Below are positions 1 through 13,000 of a DNA stretch of 64,000 nt, in pieces. A model generated the notes under the pieces. That model was not told where the DNA came from. It made no database searches and saw only the letters and a program-made list of their open reading frames with translations. The stretch covers positions 434,001-498,000 of the forward strand of contig JACSVZ010000042.1 of NCBI GenBank assembly GCA_014706295.1. The letters are read 5' to 3'. The translations under genes were made by a program, and so were the position numbers. Every line of letters begins with the position of its first letter. Position 1 is the stretch's first letter. The DNA comes from Lycocorax pyrrhopterus obiensis (lineage: Eukaryota; Chordata; Aves; Passeriformes; Paradisaeidae).

Positions 1-1153
1 AAACTCCCTGGGCCAAGCTGGGATTCACTTTAGCTCCTCGTACTGGGCTCCTAAAGAAGGTCAGAGGGCTGCTATTCCCAGGGCAATCCTGTTATCTCCA
101 CGCCAGTGCTTCCACATACAAGGAGCCTTCTGAAGGACTCCTCTGATATTTTCTTCGAGTCAGTGACCTGGAGTTTCCTTACTAGAGAGAGGGAACGTTG
201 ATGTTGTGCTGCTCCTCGTAAAACAGCTCAAAATGAAGTGCAAGAGGGAAAAAAAAAGTAGTGAAGTGTTCCCAAGCAGTGAGGAACAGCTCCTCCGAGG
301 TGCTGAATGTGATGTTTCGTAACAGAAGGCAGTGATGGGAGCAGAGAATTTCCCAAAATTGCCAAATGCAGCTGCTGGGAGGTTACCTGGTAACTAATCC
401 TGCCCTCAGTGAAACCCTCCTCAGCGTCGTGCTTTCCATGCTCAGTGTCGGGGTTTGATTTCCTGCCCTGAGATCCAGCGGTTGTGTTTTCAGTGCGGGG
501 GAAGTGCCTGGAAAAGCCTGGGAGCAGCGGAATCTCTCCTGTGTGTGCCGTTCCCGGTGGTCTGGGGCTGCCCAGGGCTCTGTGCCGGTGCTGCTCGGAG
601 AGGGGACGTTCCCATTTCTGCTTTGTCATGCACAGAGCCTTGCCAAGGGGAATAATTCAGCAGTGCATATTTTATTCGACAGAAACCCTGGAGGCTTCTG
701 GAAGGAGCTCCCAGCTCTGTGTTGACAGAAACGCGCTACAGTGGGATGCAAACATCGAGGCTGGTTTTTAGATGGCCGTGTTTTGTGCTTGTTGCCACTT
801 TCCTGTTTTGGCACTGGGAAGTGAGAGGCTGGTTTCACTTTCTGCTGCTCTGACCCTTGCACGGTGTCCCAGCTTCGATGTGTCCCCCCTGCTGGCACAG
901 CTGACCCCGGGCTGCCTCAAGAGATCCTCATGCCAGAATGTTTTAAAATCGATTTTTGTTAAAACCGCTGTGCAGCTCAAAGTCTTCGTCTCAGAGGGAA
1001 CAAGGCAGCATCTGTTTGTTCTGGTCAGTGAGCTCCATCTCCTCTCTGTGGTGAAAAACCAGGGAACCTTGCCCTGGTGTTGCTTGTACCCACTGGCTGA
1101 GCCCAGAGGATGCTGTTACCTGATGGCATCTGTTGGTATTTGAGAGTGGATTG

Positions 1154-1310
1154 TGGAATCATGGAATGGTTTGGGTTGGGAGAGACCTTTGAACTGATCC
1201 AGTGCCACCCTCTGCCATGGGCAGGGGCACCTCCCACTATCCCAGCCTTGTCCAGCCTGGCCTTGGACACTCCAGGGATGGGGCACCATAGCTTTTGTGC
1301 CAGGGCCTCA
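1154..1310 (-). mobile_element. CR1 LINE fragment
   Basis: Reverse orientation of the CR1 3' end: starts with the complement of the terminal ATTCCATGATTC-type repeat, then TTTGGGTTGGGAGAGACC and a CCATGGGCAGGG segment. Lies in CDS2 intron 1. Confidence 0.85.
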
Positions 1311-1926
1311 CCATGAAACGAGTTCCACTTTCTTGGTACCTTACAGGTCCCACCCTCTCCCAAAGATATCCTGGTCTCTTCAGTCTTGTTCTCCTGCTTT
1401 GTAGCCTCATTCACAATCTAAACCCAGAGGTCAGTGCCTTCCCTCTTGTGCTGTGTACATCCCATGAAATCTCATTTTCTCTGCAGCCCCCAAAGAGAAC
1501 AGGAGAAGCGCAAAAGAAAATTGTTCCTTGGTGCTTGCCGAGCTCCTGAAGGCTTCTGCTGGTTTGGGGGGGTCTTATGATCATTTCTCAATAGCTGTTT
1601 GTATTTTGTGTGACTCCACTGTGAGGGCTGAGGGGTTTTTCCTTTTCCATCTGCTTGCTGGGACACTGCATGAGCAGCTGTCTGAAACTGGAGGGGCTTC
1701 TCAGACATGCCAAGGGCTCCTCCCAGGGAAGGGGAGTCAGGCTTGTGCGGGCTGCAGGTCCCAGCTGGAGAATCCTGTCCCTTTGCAGGAGGAGGCTGTG
1801 CTTGGCAGGTGGCTTTGTGCCCTTCCAGGTGGAGTTTTCCATTTCTGGTGGAAAAGGGGCTGCAGGAAGCTGCTTTGCTGGTGAGCAGACACGGGGTGTG
1901 TCAGGGTGGGATGACTCTGTCTCACC

Positions 1927-1998
1927 AAGGGTTTGATAAGGAAAATTCTGGTTCCTTCTGTGTCAACAAGGGTTTCATGAGGAAAATTCTGGTTCCTC
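1927..1998. repeat. Tandem duplication, 41-bp period
   Basis: GGAAAATTCTGGTTCCT and about 12 preceding bases occur at 1940 and again at 1981, with small differences. Two copies. Confidence 0.8.
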
Positions 1999-3510
1999 CC
2001 AGCCCGGTTTTGCAGGGGCCTGACAATGTGACTTTTATCTGGCTACATCTGGTTTGTGTGGTACAAAAAGTGAAAGACTCTGGCATCCAAGCCTCGTGAT
2101 TCCCTGTGCTTCCAGGCATTTATTCCTTGTGCTTCCAGGCATTTTGCAAGAATTCCCTGGTGGTCTGACGTGCTCTGAAGGTGCTGAGCTAAGCGAGGGC
2201 TGTGCTGTCCCTTGGGTCTGCTCGGGAGGGTGGAGGGTGGCTGGGGACAGTGACCTGGGGTGAGCTGGAACGGGGGCAGCAGCTCCAGTTTTGGCTTTTA
2301 GCTTGGGAGAGGTGCAGGACACAGAGAAATAACAGTGCAGGCACCCTGGAGGTTCAGGCAATCTCAGACCCTGTTACTTCCCAGGTTCCAGGAGAGCTCC
2401 TGCTAGTTGGGAGTTTGTGATAACAAGATGAGGCTCTTGTAGGACCAAACCCAGTAAAATACTGCAGTGATGCCTCTCTTCATCTCATCCACCATAAAGG
2501 GAGGCTGAAGTCCAAGTCTACTTCCAGACCCACTCCAAAAGATTATTTTTTTAATAGCTCTTAATATGATTTTAGGCTTGATTCCAAGCACCAGTTTGCT
2601 GAAGCACGAGCCTCATTTATTGGTGGTAGATGTTCAGAGTCTCAGCTCTGCTGGGAGAGGACACTCCAGCCTTCCCTGCAGTTTGATGCTCGGCTCTGTG
2701 TGTGCCTGACAGCTCCTGGGCATCGTTAATTGTGGCCACAGGGACTGGGCTGGGTGTGTTCCTAGTGGAAAAGTGACTCTCAAATTTAACACCTTTGCCA
2801 GCACTTCCTTTGGAAGGTGTTTGACTTGGCCACTGCTCCTTCCACTCATGTCCTTGCTCACTTGTGGTGATGCCAGGGAAGTTTGATCCCAGGAAGATTT
2901 TGTCACAGTTTTAGAGGCTGGATGGCTTCCTTTCCTTCTGTGTGCAGCACTTGTGTGTGACAGAGTGAGCAGGGAGACTCCCAACGCTCACGTCAAACCC
3001 CCAAGTTGTTTTTCCTGTTACCCTTTGCATAGTTCAGAGCTGCCTTCCCTTTCCTATCCTTGTTCAAGGAGTGGGAGATTTATTTCTGTCTGCTCTGGAG
3101 GGCTGCACAGGTGAGTGTCCCCCTTTGCAGTGTTCCATCACCTCCAGGCTGCCCTGTTTTCTGTGTTCCTGCTGGATCTTAGTGGATCTGGGAGCCTCTT
3201 CCCGAGCTCCCTCTTGCTGCTCCAGCGCTCTGTTCTCGCTCCTGGTCGTTTGTTGTTATTATTTATAGTAAGATCAGGATGGCAGAGGTGATGGGGGATA
3301 TTCCTGCTGTCCCCTGTTGCAGGCTGAGGCACTCAGACTGTTCTGTACCTGCACAGTGTCTCTGCTCCTGCTTCCAGATGTGCTTGCAGTGCTGTCTGGG
3401 GGTGACTCCTGTGGGGGATGTGTGGTGCTGAGAAGAGGGAAGTTGGGATGTTTGTGTGTATCTTCCAAGCATGAAAAATCCCCAGGGACCCCAGGGAGGT
3501 AAAACCCTTA

Positions 3511-3603
3511 AAATCACAGAATCCCAGACTGGTTTGTGTTGGGAGGGACCTTAAAGCCTGCCATGGGTGCTCCAAACCCCGTCCAGCCTGGCCTTGATGA
3601 CAC
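3511..3603 (-). mobile_element. CR1 LINE fragment, internally deleted
   Basis: Begins AATCACAGAATCCCAG and GGGAGGGACCTTAAAGCC, then jumps to GCTCCAAACCCCGTCCAGCC. The middle part found in the other copies is missing. Confidence 0.8.
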
Positions 3604-6361
3604 CTGTGACTTCAGCAAACCACAGCTCTGGGTTGGTCAGGATCACCTCTGGGCACGCTGGTCCAAGTGCACTCCTTGAGCAGTCCAGGCAAAGCCAGTG
3701 GGATGGACTGGCAGACAAATGTGGACAGGACAGTGCGAGGTACCCCCTCAGAGGCAGCAAATTAAATGGCTTGGTAGGGTTTTCTTCTTTCTTTCATCAT
3801 GTTTTGGAAAAATCTGTACGAACTCCTGAGGAATTGAGGGTCAGAAGCCACCGGCCTTGGCGTGATGCAGGCTCTCATTTCAGAGGACAAAAATAGCCTT
3901 TTCCTGCAGTAACCTCCCAGTGTGAACAGTTGCTGCAGAGCTGTTTGTTCTCCCTCTCGCTGCTCCCAGCTCTCCCAAACAACAGCAGATTGAAATGTCT
4001 GTGCAGGCTCCAGCAGACACAGCCCCAGCCTCCCTCAGGCACCAACTCCCAGAGGCTCTTGGAGCTCGGCTCTCCTGTTCCTGTGTCTCTGCAGGGAAGT
4101 GCCAGCTCAGAAATGCCCCAGGAGCACCAGGATGCCACTTAGACCCAGGAGAACCCAGAAGCCGCTCTCCAAAACGTCTCCATCACGTGTTCAGAGGGGG
4201 AGGCAGGTTCCTTTCTGAGCAGCAGGAAATTCTGGGGGAATGCCAGAACCACCCACCGATTTTTATGCTCCTTTTGTACACGGTAGCTGGTGCCTGGTGC
4301 CTTTTCCTCCAGGGTTTCCTGGAAGCAGCAGCCCCTGGAGTGGGTGCTGGGGGTCCCAGCAGAGGAGAAGCTCCTGCTGAGTCCCAGGGATGTGTGGCTT
4401 CCATGAATCCTGTTTGCTGTCAGGGAGATCAGGCTCCTGTACCAGAGGCTTGTGCTGGCTGCAGGCTGAGCCTGGCTCCCAGCACGTCCCGTAGCTGAGC
4501 CGAACAAAGCCGGTGCTTTGGGATCAGGGATGAGTTTTCTCCGCTGTTTCAGCCACTGTGCAAACATTCCTGCTTTTTGTGATGTTATTAGCTGCTAAAG
4601 GGCTCCGTTTTTAGGCATGTCCTAATTTCTGTGCCTGTTTTCAACTGGAATATGGTTATTTCAGGATGAGGAAGGGAGTCCTATATCAACATAAATGAAA
4701 CCTGAGCTTTGTTGGTTTTTTCAGACAACAAATCAAGCAGCCAGCACTAGATGCCAGGTTGGGGGGACATGAGAAGCTTGAATTTAATTGCCTTGCAGGT
4801 AATGTCACAGCAGAGGACCAGGGTAAAAAACACTTGCAAAAATACCCCAGTGCTTTTTGGGACCTTCCTACAAATCAAGCCTGGAAGTTTGATTCTTCCT
4901 TCTGGTGTTCATGGTCTCCAGACTTCTCTTGTTTCACCCTCCCGAGCTGTAAACCCCTAGAAGAGAATATCCTGTAATTTGGGAGTAATGGGATGAATTT
5001 TGGACCCTGGTGGGTCCCTCTGAGGTGGGTTTGGGGGGCACAGCAGCTCTGGGAGGTGCCGTGGAGGTTAAAGCAGGGGGAAGAGGGGAGAGGGATGGAG
5101 CAGTTTCCCTGGATGTAGGAATTAAAGCCCCTTCTGGAAAACACTGAGGTTTCCATTACTGAGGCTGCTGGGTTTGTATTCATTAAATTAATTATATTTG
5201 CTTTGATCCTGCAAATGTTCTCAGAGGTGAGAACAGAGGTACAGTTGGTCCCTTTTGTTCCAGCTGTCAGCTCTGTTGCCTGAAAAAGCAACTCTATTTC
5301 CCTCTTCAGCATTTATTTTATAATAACATTTTCTGTCACAGCTTTTTGTTAAAATCTGGCAGGAAGTCTAAATAAAACAGTGCCTGGCTCCAAGGAAAGT
5401 ACCTAAATAATGGCATTTCTTGAACTAATTTAATCTGCCAGCGTTGAATGCTTAACTGTATATCTGTATTGGGCAGAAGATTTTTGGCAGGGAGAGAGCA
5501 GGCTCGTTTCTATGGCAACTGAGATCATGTCGTGGATATTTGTGTAAAAAACCCAGCGCTCACGGCTTCCTCTGTGAGAAAACCATTTCAGTGCGAGCAC
5601 AAATTTCTTACCACCTGCTTGAAGGAGTCGAGTTGTTTAAAGAAAGCTCAGACAAACTCATTTCTCGGCGTATCTTTTCTTCAGGGTGGTAAAATACCCG
5701 TTGACAAAGGTTGCTCAGAGCTGTTGATTTCATGAATAGAAGAAGTGAGCAGGTATCTGGCTTTTCCCAGCTCCGGTTCAGCAGTCAGGAGAAACAGCTC
5801 TGCAGAGATTTGGGGTTTTACTCTTTCTCCTCATCACGACTTGTGTAGAAATCAAGGAATTAGGATAAAATGGACATTGCTATCTCGGTTTTATTCCTGC
5901 ATTCCTTTTTCCCGTTATTCTGTAAGAAGTGTTCAATACTGGGATAATAAATGGAAGAAGAAGCCCTGGGCTCCCCTGCAGAGCTGGACAAAAAAGCCCT
6001 TCAATTTAATAACTCCATATTGGTTAAAACCCCCCAAAACAGTAAAAGCTTTTGCCTCTGATTGTGTTTTAATACATGTAATGCTCACCCTGTAAAAGAA
6101 ATGGAAGGATAAAGCCAAATGCCAAGGTAACCAGAGGGAGAGTCGGCTTTGCTCTTACCGAGGGGTTTTAGTGGTTTCCCAGCTCTGCATCCTGCACGTG
6201 GATGTCTGACATCCTGAGCGCCCTGCCCGGGAGGAGGGGACATGGGGAATATCAGGAACTTCCAGGAAAAATCGGTGAGGGAGAGCTGTGGTAGGAGAAT
6301 ATGGAATAAATACAGCTGGAGACAGCTCTGTGCCCGTGCAGGAGCAGCAGTGGGAAGAGAG

Positions 6362-6583
6362 GTGGGAGTGCTGGGAGGTGTCTGGGCAGCAACTGGGATT
6401 GCTGGGAGGTGTCTGGGCACTGACTGGGATTGCTGGCAGGTGACTGGGATTGCTGGCAGGTGTCTGGACAGCGACTGGGATTGCTGGGAGGTGTCTGGGC
6501 ACTGACTGGGATTGCTGGCAGGTGACTGGGATTGCTGGGAGGTGACTGGGATTGCTGGCAGGTGTCTGGACAGCGACTGGGAT
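6362..6583. repeat. G-rich minisatellite with 20- and 31-bp units
   Basis: Repeats of ACTGGGATTGCTGGCAGGTG (20 bp) alternate with units carrying an extra 11 bases (TGTCTGGGCAC or TGTCTGGACAG). About seven to eight repeats, in CDS2 intron 1. Confidence 0.9.
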
Positions 6584-7548
6584 CTCTCAGAGGCTGCTGC
6601 CCTGGTGGTGGTGGCATTGCAGGGGGGGTTTGGTGGCAGCCCGAGCTCAGCCCAGGCCTGCCCTGTGCAGTCCCAAGCTTTTGCAGAAGCACTGCCTGTC
6701 AGGAGCTGAAATCCCCCCGGCACAGCCCTGGGAGCGTCCCTGCCTGTGACAGCAGCACCCTGGGATGGTGATCCTCGGGCACACGGGGCTGGAGGACAGG
6801 GGAGCAGAGGAGATGTGTGGGAGGTGTCCCCAAGGCAGTGCCACAGGGTGTCCCCAGGCAGTGCCACAGCTGGGTTCAGGGTGCATCACGTTCAGGCTTA
6901 AACACGTTATTTAGCACCCACTCAGCTGCTTAAACTGATGATTTGTAGGCTGATGGGGGCAATTTGCATAAAAGGTATAAAAATAGTGTCAATTACTGAG
7001 TCCTCTCCGTAGCCTATATCTGGCACAATGTCCTATAAAATCTCAACGCTCCGATTCAGGGGGATCTGAGGGGGGAGAAGAGCTCACTCCCGGTGCTGCT
7101 CAGTTGTTTTCAAAGTGAAGATGTTAAAATGTCACTTATCCCTCGCTTTGGCTGGTGATTTCTTCCATCAGGCTTAAATTGAGCGAGGAAGACATGGCAG
7201 GAATGAGTCCTGGATTTCATGTTGAGCCCTCACAACGTCCCTTTATGGTGACAAACCTCTTGATCAGCTCCTTTGTGCTCTCTGGCAATAACCTGGCAGT
7301 GTTTGTGGGAGCTGTGGGGATTGTTTGTGGCTCCACCTCTGCTGTTCCCAGTGCTGAGGGCGAAGTGGGGAACAGCTGGACTGACCCAGCGAGGCTCTGC
7401 TCCTGCTCTTGGAGCCCAGAGCCCTTTGCAGATGAGGTTTGGGTTGGCCTTGCCCTGCAGTCGGTGGCTCAGGTACCTGGTGGTGTGGTTTTGCATCGAT
7501 TTACCTGCAACATCTGTGTGATGCAGGTGGTGTAGGGAATCAGTGCTG

Positions 7549-7819
7549 GGATATGGCAGGGACTGGGCACAGCAGGGATCAGGATGTGGAGGGATCAGGA
7601 TGTGGCAGGGATCAGGCTGGGGCAGGGATCAGGATGTGAGAGGGATCAGGCTGGGGCAGGGATCAGGATGTGGCAGGGATCAGGCACAGCACAGATCAGG
7701 CTGTGGCAGGAATCGGGCACAGCACGGATTAGGCTGTGGCAGGGATCAGGCTGTGAGAGGGATCAGGCTGTGGCAGGAATCGGGCACAGCAGGGACTGGG
7801 CACAGCAGGGATCAGGACA
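7549..7819. repeat. Degenerate minisatellite, about 17-bp unit
   Basis: Repeats of GATCAGGATGTGGCAGG with variants (CTGGGG, CTGTGA, CACAGCA). Fifteen or more imperfect copies in CDS2 intron 1. Confidence 0.88.
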
Positions 7820-9922
7820 TCAGCTCAGTTGCACCATCAGATTCCTCAGTCTTTGAGCTTTTCTTTCATCCCTCACATTCTTGGCCAGGACTGGAAGCAG
7901 GGAAGGCACAGGTGCTCCTTCCCTTCCTTTTGGTCTCTGAGACCTCTGTGAAGCTTCTGCTCCTCTGGGCCCCAGGCAGGAATGATTTGCCTGCTCTGCA
8001 CTTTGGGGAGTGAAACACTGGGATGCGGCTCCTTTTACCAGCCTTTGGTGGCTTGTGTGGGGTGAGGGACACGGGGACTGCATGAGAAATGCGCTTGGGG
8101 ATTTTCAGTTTAGCCTGTACAGAGGAGAAGCTGATTGTGCTCTGGCTGCAGCTATTTCGATTGCTCCCAGGGGAATTCTGTAGAGAATCCTTTTATTGGA
8201 GAAAGCATTGCAATGGGAGCAGGGGCTGTAGCTAAATACAGAGCACAGATTGCCCAAAACCTGACCTGTGCTGTGCTAGAAGATGCCAAATTTCTGGTTT
8301 CCAGGGAGTTTTATCATTTCCAGTCTCTTTGCCTGCTGCCATTTGCAGCTGCCTTATGGATTTGAGTTCCCAGCTAAATGGCACTAAATCTTTCCAAAAT
8401 CTGAGGTCCAAGTGGATTTTATGAGTCAGTTAAAAAACAGCTGAAAAAAAAGCCAGGTTGCATTTCACTGCCAGCTCCCCGAAGCTGTGTGAGCACTGGC
8501 AGAGGTGTTGGGTTGAAAGCAAACCCCAACTCTTCTTTCCCAGTGCATGAATGGAAAGAAGGAGCATGGAGGAAGGTGGGGAGGAGGTGACACTGGTGCT
8601 GCTGGTGTGTGGCTGGAGCTCTGCTCATCCCTGGGAATAATCTCTGACATCACTGATGTATTTTTAGCTGCCTCCACCTGACAGTGCCTCACTGTCCTTG
8701 TCTGATTTAAGATCCTGGCCTGCAGCTATTGACACGTTCCAGCTGGGGGAGTAATTACCTTTTCCTGCTTTAAATAAGGGAGCAGCTCCAGCCTTCCTGC
8801 TCTACTGAACTCCAGATACCCCCAGCCATGAGCTGCACCCAGCCAGTCCCAGCAGATCTGGTGGTTCTGGAGCTGGGCAGCGCTGCCCGGGAGCCCCAAG
8901 GGATGAAGTCTCTTTGTTTGCAGAGCTCCCAGCATTTGTCAGCTCAGCTCCCCCGTGCTTTTCCTGCAGGCACGCTCGCTTTTCCCGGAGTTTTCAGATC
9001 GCCTGTGGGCTGAGGCCAAGAGCGTGGACTCTGCCTTGCCTGGAGGCTCCCCAGGGTGTGGCCCTTTCCTTCCGTGCTTCCAGGAGCGAGGAGCAGGGTG
9101 AAGCTGTGCTGCTGAAATGAGGGGCAAAACGTGGAGCTGTGTGTTTGTCCTCTGTTCAGGAGCTGGGTCAGAGTGAAAACTGCCACTGGGAAGAGCCAGG
9201 ACTCACCTGAAATCCCCTTCCCACCCCTGGGCTGGTGCAGAGCCTTCAGTAGCCGGCCTCTCCTGTGTTTATTTACCCCCAAACACAGGACTTTGCTCGG
9301 GGCTGGGTGCTGGAGCAGTCCAAGGGGCAGGGAGAACACAGAGCACGTGTGTCCCTCTGCAGCACCTCGGGTTTCCCCTGTGGCCAGAGGGGATGGTTGG
9401 GCCAGGGTGATAAGCCAGGCTCTTCCTCTTCAGCTGCCTGAGGATGGGCTCTGCGTTATTTTTAGTGTCATCAAGTAGTCAGCACTTCAGAAGTCTGTCC
9501 GGGAGCCTTGAGCCTGTCCACTTGGAGGCCTTTCTTCCTGGTTAATTTGGGCAGTGTTACATTCTTTGAGATCTGCCTGGGGATTGGGACCTTGTAAAAA
9601 TTCCTGCTGACAAGCCCCAGAGCACTTGCTGCTCTTGGAAATCTTCATTAATCAACTGCAGGGCATCTGTAACTGTGCAGGGGGAACAGGCCCTTCTCTG
9701 TGCCTGCTGCTGAGGCTGAGGGACCATCAAACCCCTCCTGGATGCCACCTAAAACACCTGAGGATGTTTCTCGTGGGTTTAACCCTGTATGACACCCAGA
9801 ATATTTTCTTCTCCTCCCTCTCTCATGCAGAAGCAGAGGGGTGGTAAGTGTTGGAGCCGGCGGGCTGGCCCAGGGTCCTCCAGAGTGGCTGCTAAAGCTC
9901 CTTGGCTCTCTTTGACCTGCAG

Positions 9923-10065
9923 GAGTCAGAGTCTGAGAACAAGCTGGATGGAGAGACAGCGTCAGACAGCGAGAGCAAATCCGACTTCGGGGGCTCATCC
10001 CCGGTGCCGACGTCGGATGACACTCCAGAGGTGCTGAACAGGGCTCTCTCCAACCTGTCCTCGAG
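9923..10065 (+). CDS. CDS2: CDS2 exon 2
   Basis: An AG acceptor follows a short T-rich tract and the GT donor is at 10066. Encodes the acidic cytosolic N-terminus ([10 protein letters not shown]...) up to LSNLSS plus two bases of an Arg codon. Starting in phase 0, it needs an upstream coding exon. Confidence 0.93.
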
Positions 10066-13000
10066 GTAACCCTCCCTGAGCATCCTCCTGTGCTCTCCCT
10101 GGGCTTCCCCCTGCCCAGTGGGGGCTGCTGGAAGCTGAAGGAGCAGCTCCCCAGCCTCTCCCGGCCCCTGGGGCTGTGGGAAGCAGCAGGGTCAGGGCTT
10201 TGAGTGGGAAAGGAGGGGGCAGAGCAGTGGTGAGGGGGTCTCGCTGCCTGCTGGGTCCTGGCAGGTCCGGGCCTGGGTGGGGCAGACCCACAGAGCTCGT
10301 GGGTGGCTTTGACAGCACTCACAGCAAAGGTTTGAGCTGCGGGGGCTTTTAGCCACTGCTGTGACTGAGTTCTGCAGGAATGCTTGAGGAATTGCATGGA
10401 TAAGGACAGGATTTAGGAACAAGCCAGGGGTGTTCTCCACAAACTGCTTGGGAGGAAAGTGTCTTGTTTATGTCACAGGAGAAGGAAGGTGTCTTTCCTG
10501 AGTGTGCTGAGGGTGGGAGAGGCTCACAGCAGGAAAGCAGTGAGGGTACAACATGCCAGGGGCCATCTCTCCTCACGGGAAGCAGTGCAGAGAGGGGGAG
10601 TGGTCCCCACTTTACTTGAATTTATGCTGCAGCTTGTTCAAGGTGTGGGAAAGCTGTAGCAGAACAGGAGCAGAGGCTGCCCTGTCCCATTCCAGTGCCC
10701 TGGGAGGTGCTCAGCACCTGGGTAAAGCTTTCTGCATTTAGTGGGGCTGGGCTGCAGCTGCTGCAGCCAGGCCTTTATCAGCACATCAAGGTCTCTTTGC
10801 ACTGCTGAGAGGAAACTTGGGGTTTCCAGGGCTCAGTTTCCTTCCTGTGACACACAGAGGGCACAGTACTGTTTGGCTGCTTTGCTCTGTCTTGTCCTTC
10901 TCTGATGTTTTCCTTCTCCATGGCCCAGATGGAAGAATTGGTGGGTGAGAGGCATCCTCACGCTGGCAATGATCACCTTCTTCTTCATCATCATCTACTT
11001 GGGCCCCATGGTCTTAATGACAATAGTAAGTGCTCCAGAGAGGCGTCCTGACCTTCGCTGCGGCGGGGGAGGTTGCTGGGACACTGCTGGCGTGGGGAGC
11101 TCAGGGCCTCGTGTCCTGAGGTCCTGGATTCCTCTCTCCATGGAGGAAACCCAGCAGGAATCTGCTGGTCAGTATTTGGCTGCAGTTGGAACTAACACAA
11201 GGGGTTGTTAGAAACCTCCTTGGCAGAGGAAAGGGGAGGGAAAAATGACATCCTGAGCTTCCCACGTGGGGTTGGGAGGCTCCTGCAGCTGCTGAAGGAC
11301 CTTTTGCTCTGCCTGTGCTTGGTTTTTGTCTCCTCAAGGGAAGAGGTGTTTAACCAACAGGAATTACAGTGCCTGGATGTGTTTTCTGTGCAGGTGATGT
11401 GTGTCCAGATCAAATGTTTCCACGAGATCATCACCATTGGCTACAACGTGTACCACTCCTACGACCTGCCCTGGTTCAGGACGCTCAGCTGGTGAGTGAG
11501 GGGCTGCTCCCCATCCCTGTGTGCAGCACTGACACCTCCCCTGGGGCACTCAGGGGACACAGCCACAGGCCCTGGGCTGCTCTGTGCTGACAGTGACCCA
11601 TGCTGGCAGCACTTGTAAAGGAAAATCACAGAATCCCAGGATGAGTTGGCTTAGGAGGGACCTTAAATCCCATCCAGTGCCACCCCTGCCATGGGCAGGG
11701 ACACCTCCCACTGTCCCAGGCTGCTCCAAGCCCCATCCAGCCTGGTCTTGGGCACTGCCAGGGATCCAGGGGCAGCCACAGCTTCTCTGGGCACCCTGTG
11801 CCAGGGCCTCCCCGCCCTCACAGGGAGGAATTCCTTTCCAATATCCCATCTAACCCTGCCCTCCTTCAGCTCAAGCCCATTCCCCCTTGTCCTGTCACTA
11901 CATAAGGGCTGTGGAGAGGGCAGGAGTGGGGCTATTGGGGCACAGAAGCCCCAAAAGTGGGCTCCAAAAAGATGGCTCTGTGAGGTATGGAGCAGGTGAG
12001 TGGTTTTGGGAGGCACAGGGTGTGGGATTTTGGGAAGCACAGGGTGTGGGATTTTGGGAGGCAGAGGCCAGTTGAGCAGTGCCACCTAAAGGCAGAGTCT
12101 TCGTGCATCATGGCCAACCCCAGACGCCAGCTGTGACCCATCCCAGAGCGCGGCTCAGAGGTGCAGCCACTCCTTGGAATGAAGGTGACATTTCCGAACT
12201 GGGGGAGGCAGCTCTGGCTGGCAGAAGCAAAACCTGTTGGCAGCGTCCCAGAGCAGCGTCAGGACCTCAGGGATCAGCCACTTCAGGAGCCTTTTGGGGC
12301 TCCTGCTGACGAGATTCCCACCCTCCCCAGGTACTTCCTGCTGTGTGTGAATTACTTCTTCTACGGCGAGACGGTGACAGATTATTTCTTCACCCTGGTG
12401 CAGAGGGAGGAGCCCCTGAGGATCCTCAGCAAATACCATCGCTTCATTTCCTTCGCCCTCTACCTGACAGGTGGGCACCACCTTGATTGATGTCCGGGCT
12501 GGAGGGAAGAAATCTCCTGCCTGGGGTGCTGTGTCCAGTGCAGGATCCACAGCACATCATCTCTGCTCCCCAGGGGTGCTGTAACTGGGCTGCATGGAGA
12601 GAGTTGTGCTGGCAAATCTTTTCCATGAGGTTCTGGAGGAGAAAACTCCATAATCTTCACGGGACAGCCAAGTTGTTCATCTGTCCAAGTGCTGCTTGGC
12701 GTGACTTCCACAGCAGTGCTTTTCCCACTCCACAGTGCTCCTTTACTCAAGTAGAACCCCCAGCAACTGTGCAATATCGTGGCCCAAAAGTATTTCTGAC
12801 TGTTGAAGGCACATTCCCACCGCTGACTTTCCTTCTGTCTCTCCTCAGGTTTCTGCATGTTTGTCTTGAGTCTGGTGAAGAAACACTATCGCCTCCAGTT
12901 CTACATGGTGAGCTTAAAGTTCAGCTCTTGGTGATCTTAAAATTCAGTTTTTGGTGAGGTTAAAATTCAGGTCTTGTGAGGTTAAATTTGGGGCCTGGTG

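Larger units (their letters stand above)
1..9922 (+). other. CDS2: CDS2 intron 1 (3' part)
   Basis: Exon 2 starts in phase 0 with residues that follow exon 1 of human CDS2, and no exon beginning with the expected N-terminus appears here, so this is read as intron 1. I see no credible coding exon. It contains CR1 fragments (1154, 3511), two minisatellites (6362-6583, 7549-7819), a 41-bp duplication (1927-1998), a 24-bp duplication near 2105-2144 and an octamer/TATA-like spot at 6962-6984. Confidence 0.7.

Noticed and set aside
6085..6867. 260-residue minus-strand frame rich in QSQSPASNPS repeats
   Set aside because: It is the translation of the 20/31-bp minisatellite, not a repeat protein.
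8764..8900. TTTAAATA box followed by an ATG (8828), as an alternative CDS2 first exon
   Set aside because: The peptide does not resemble any CDS2 N-terminus and no donor with the right phase is apparent.
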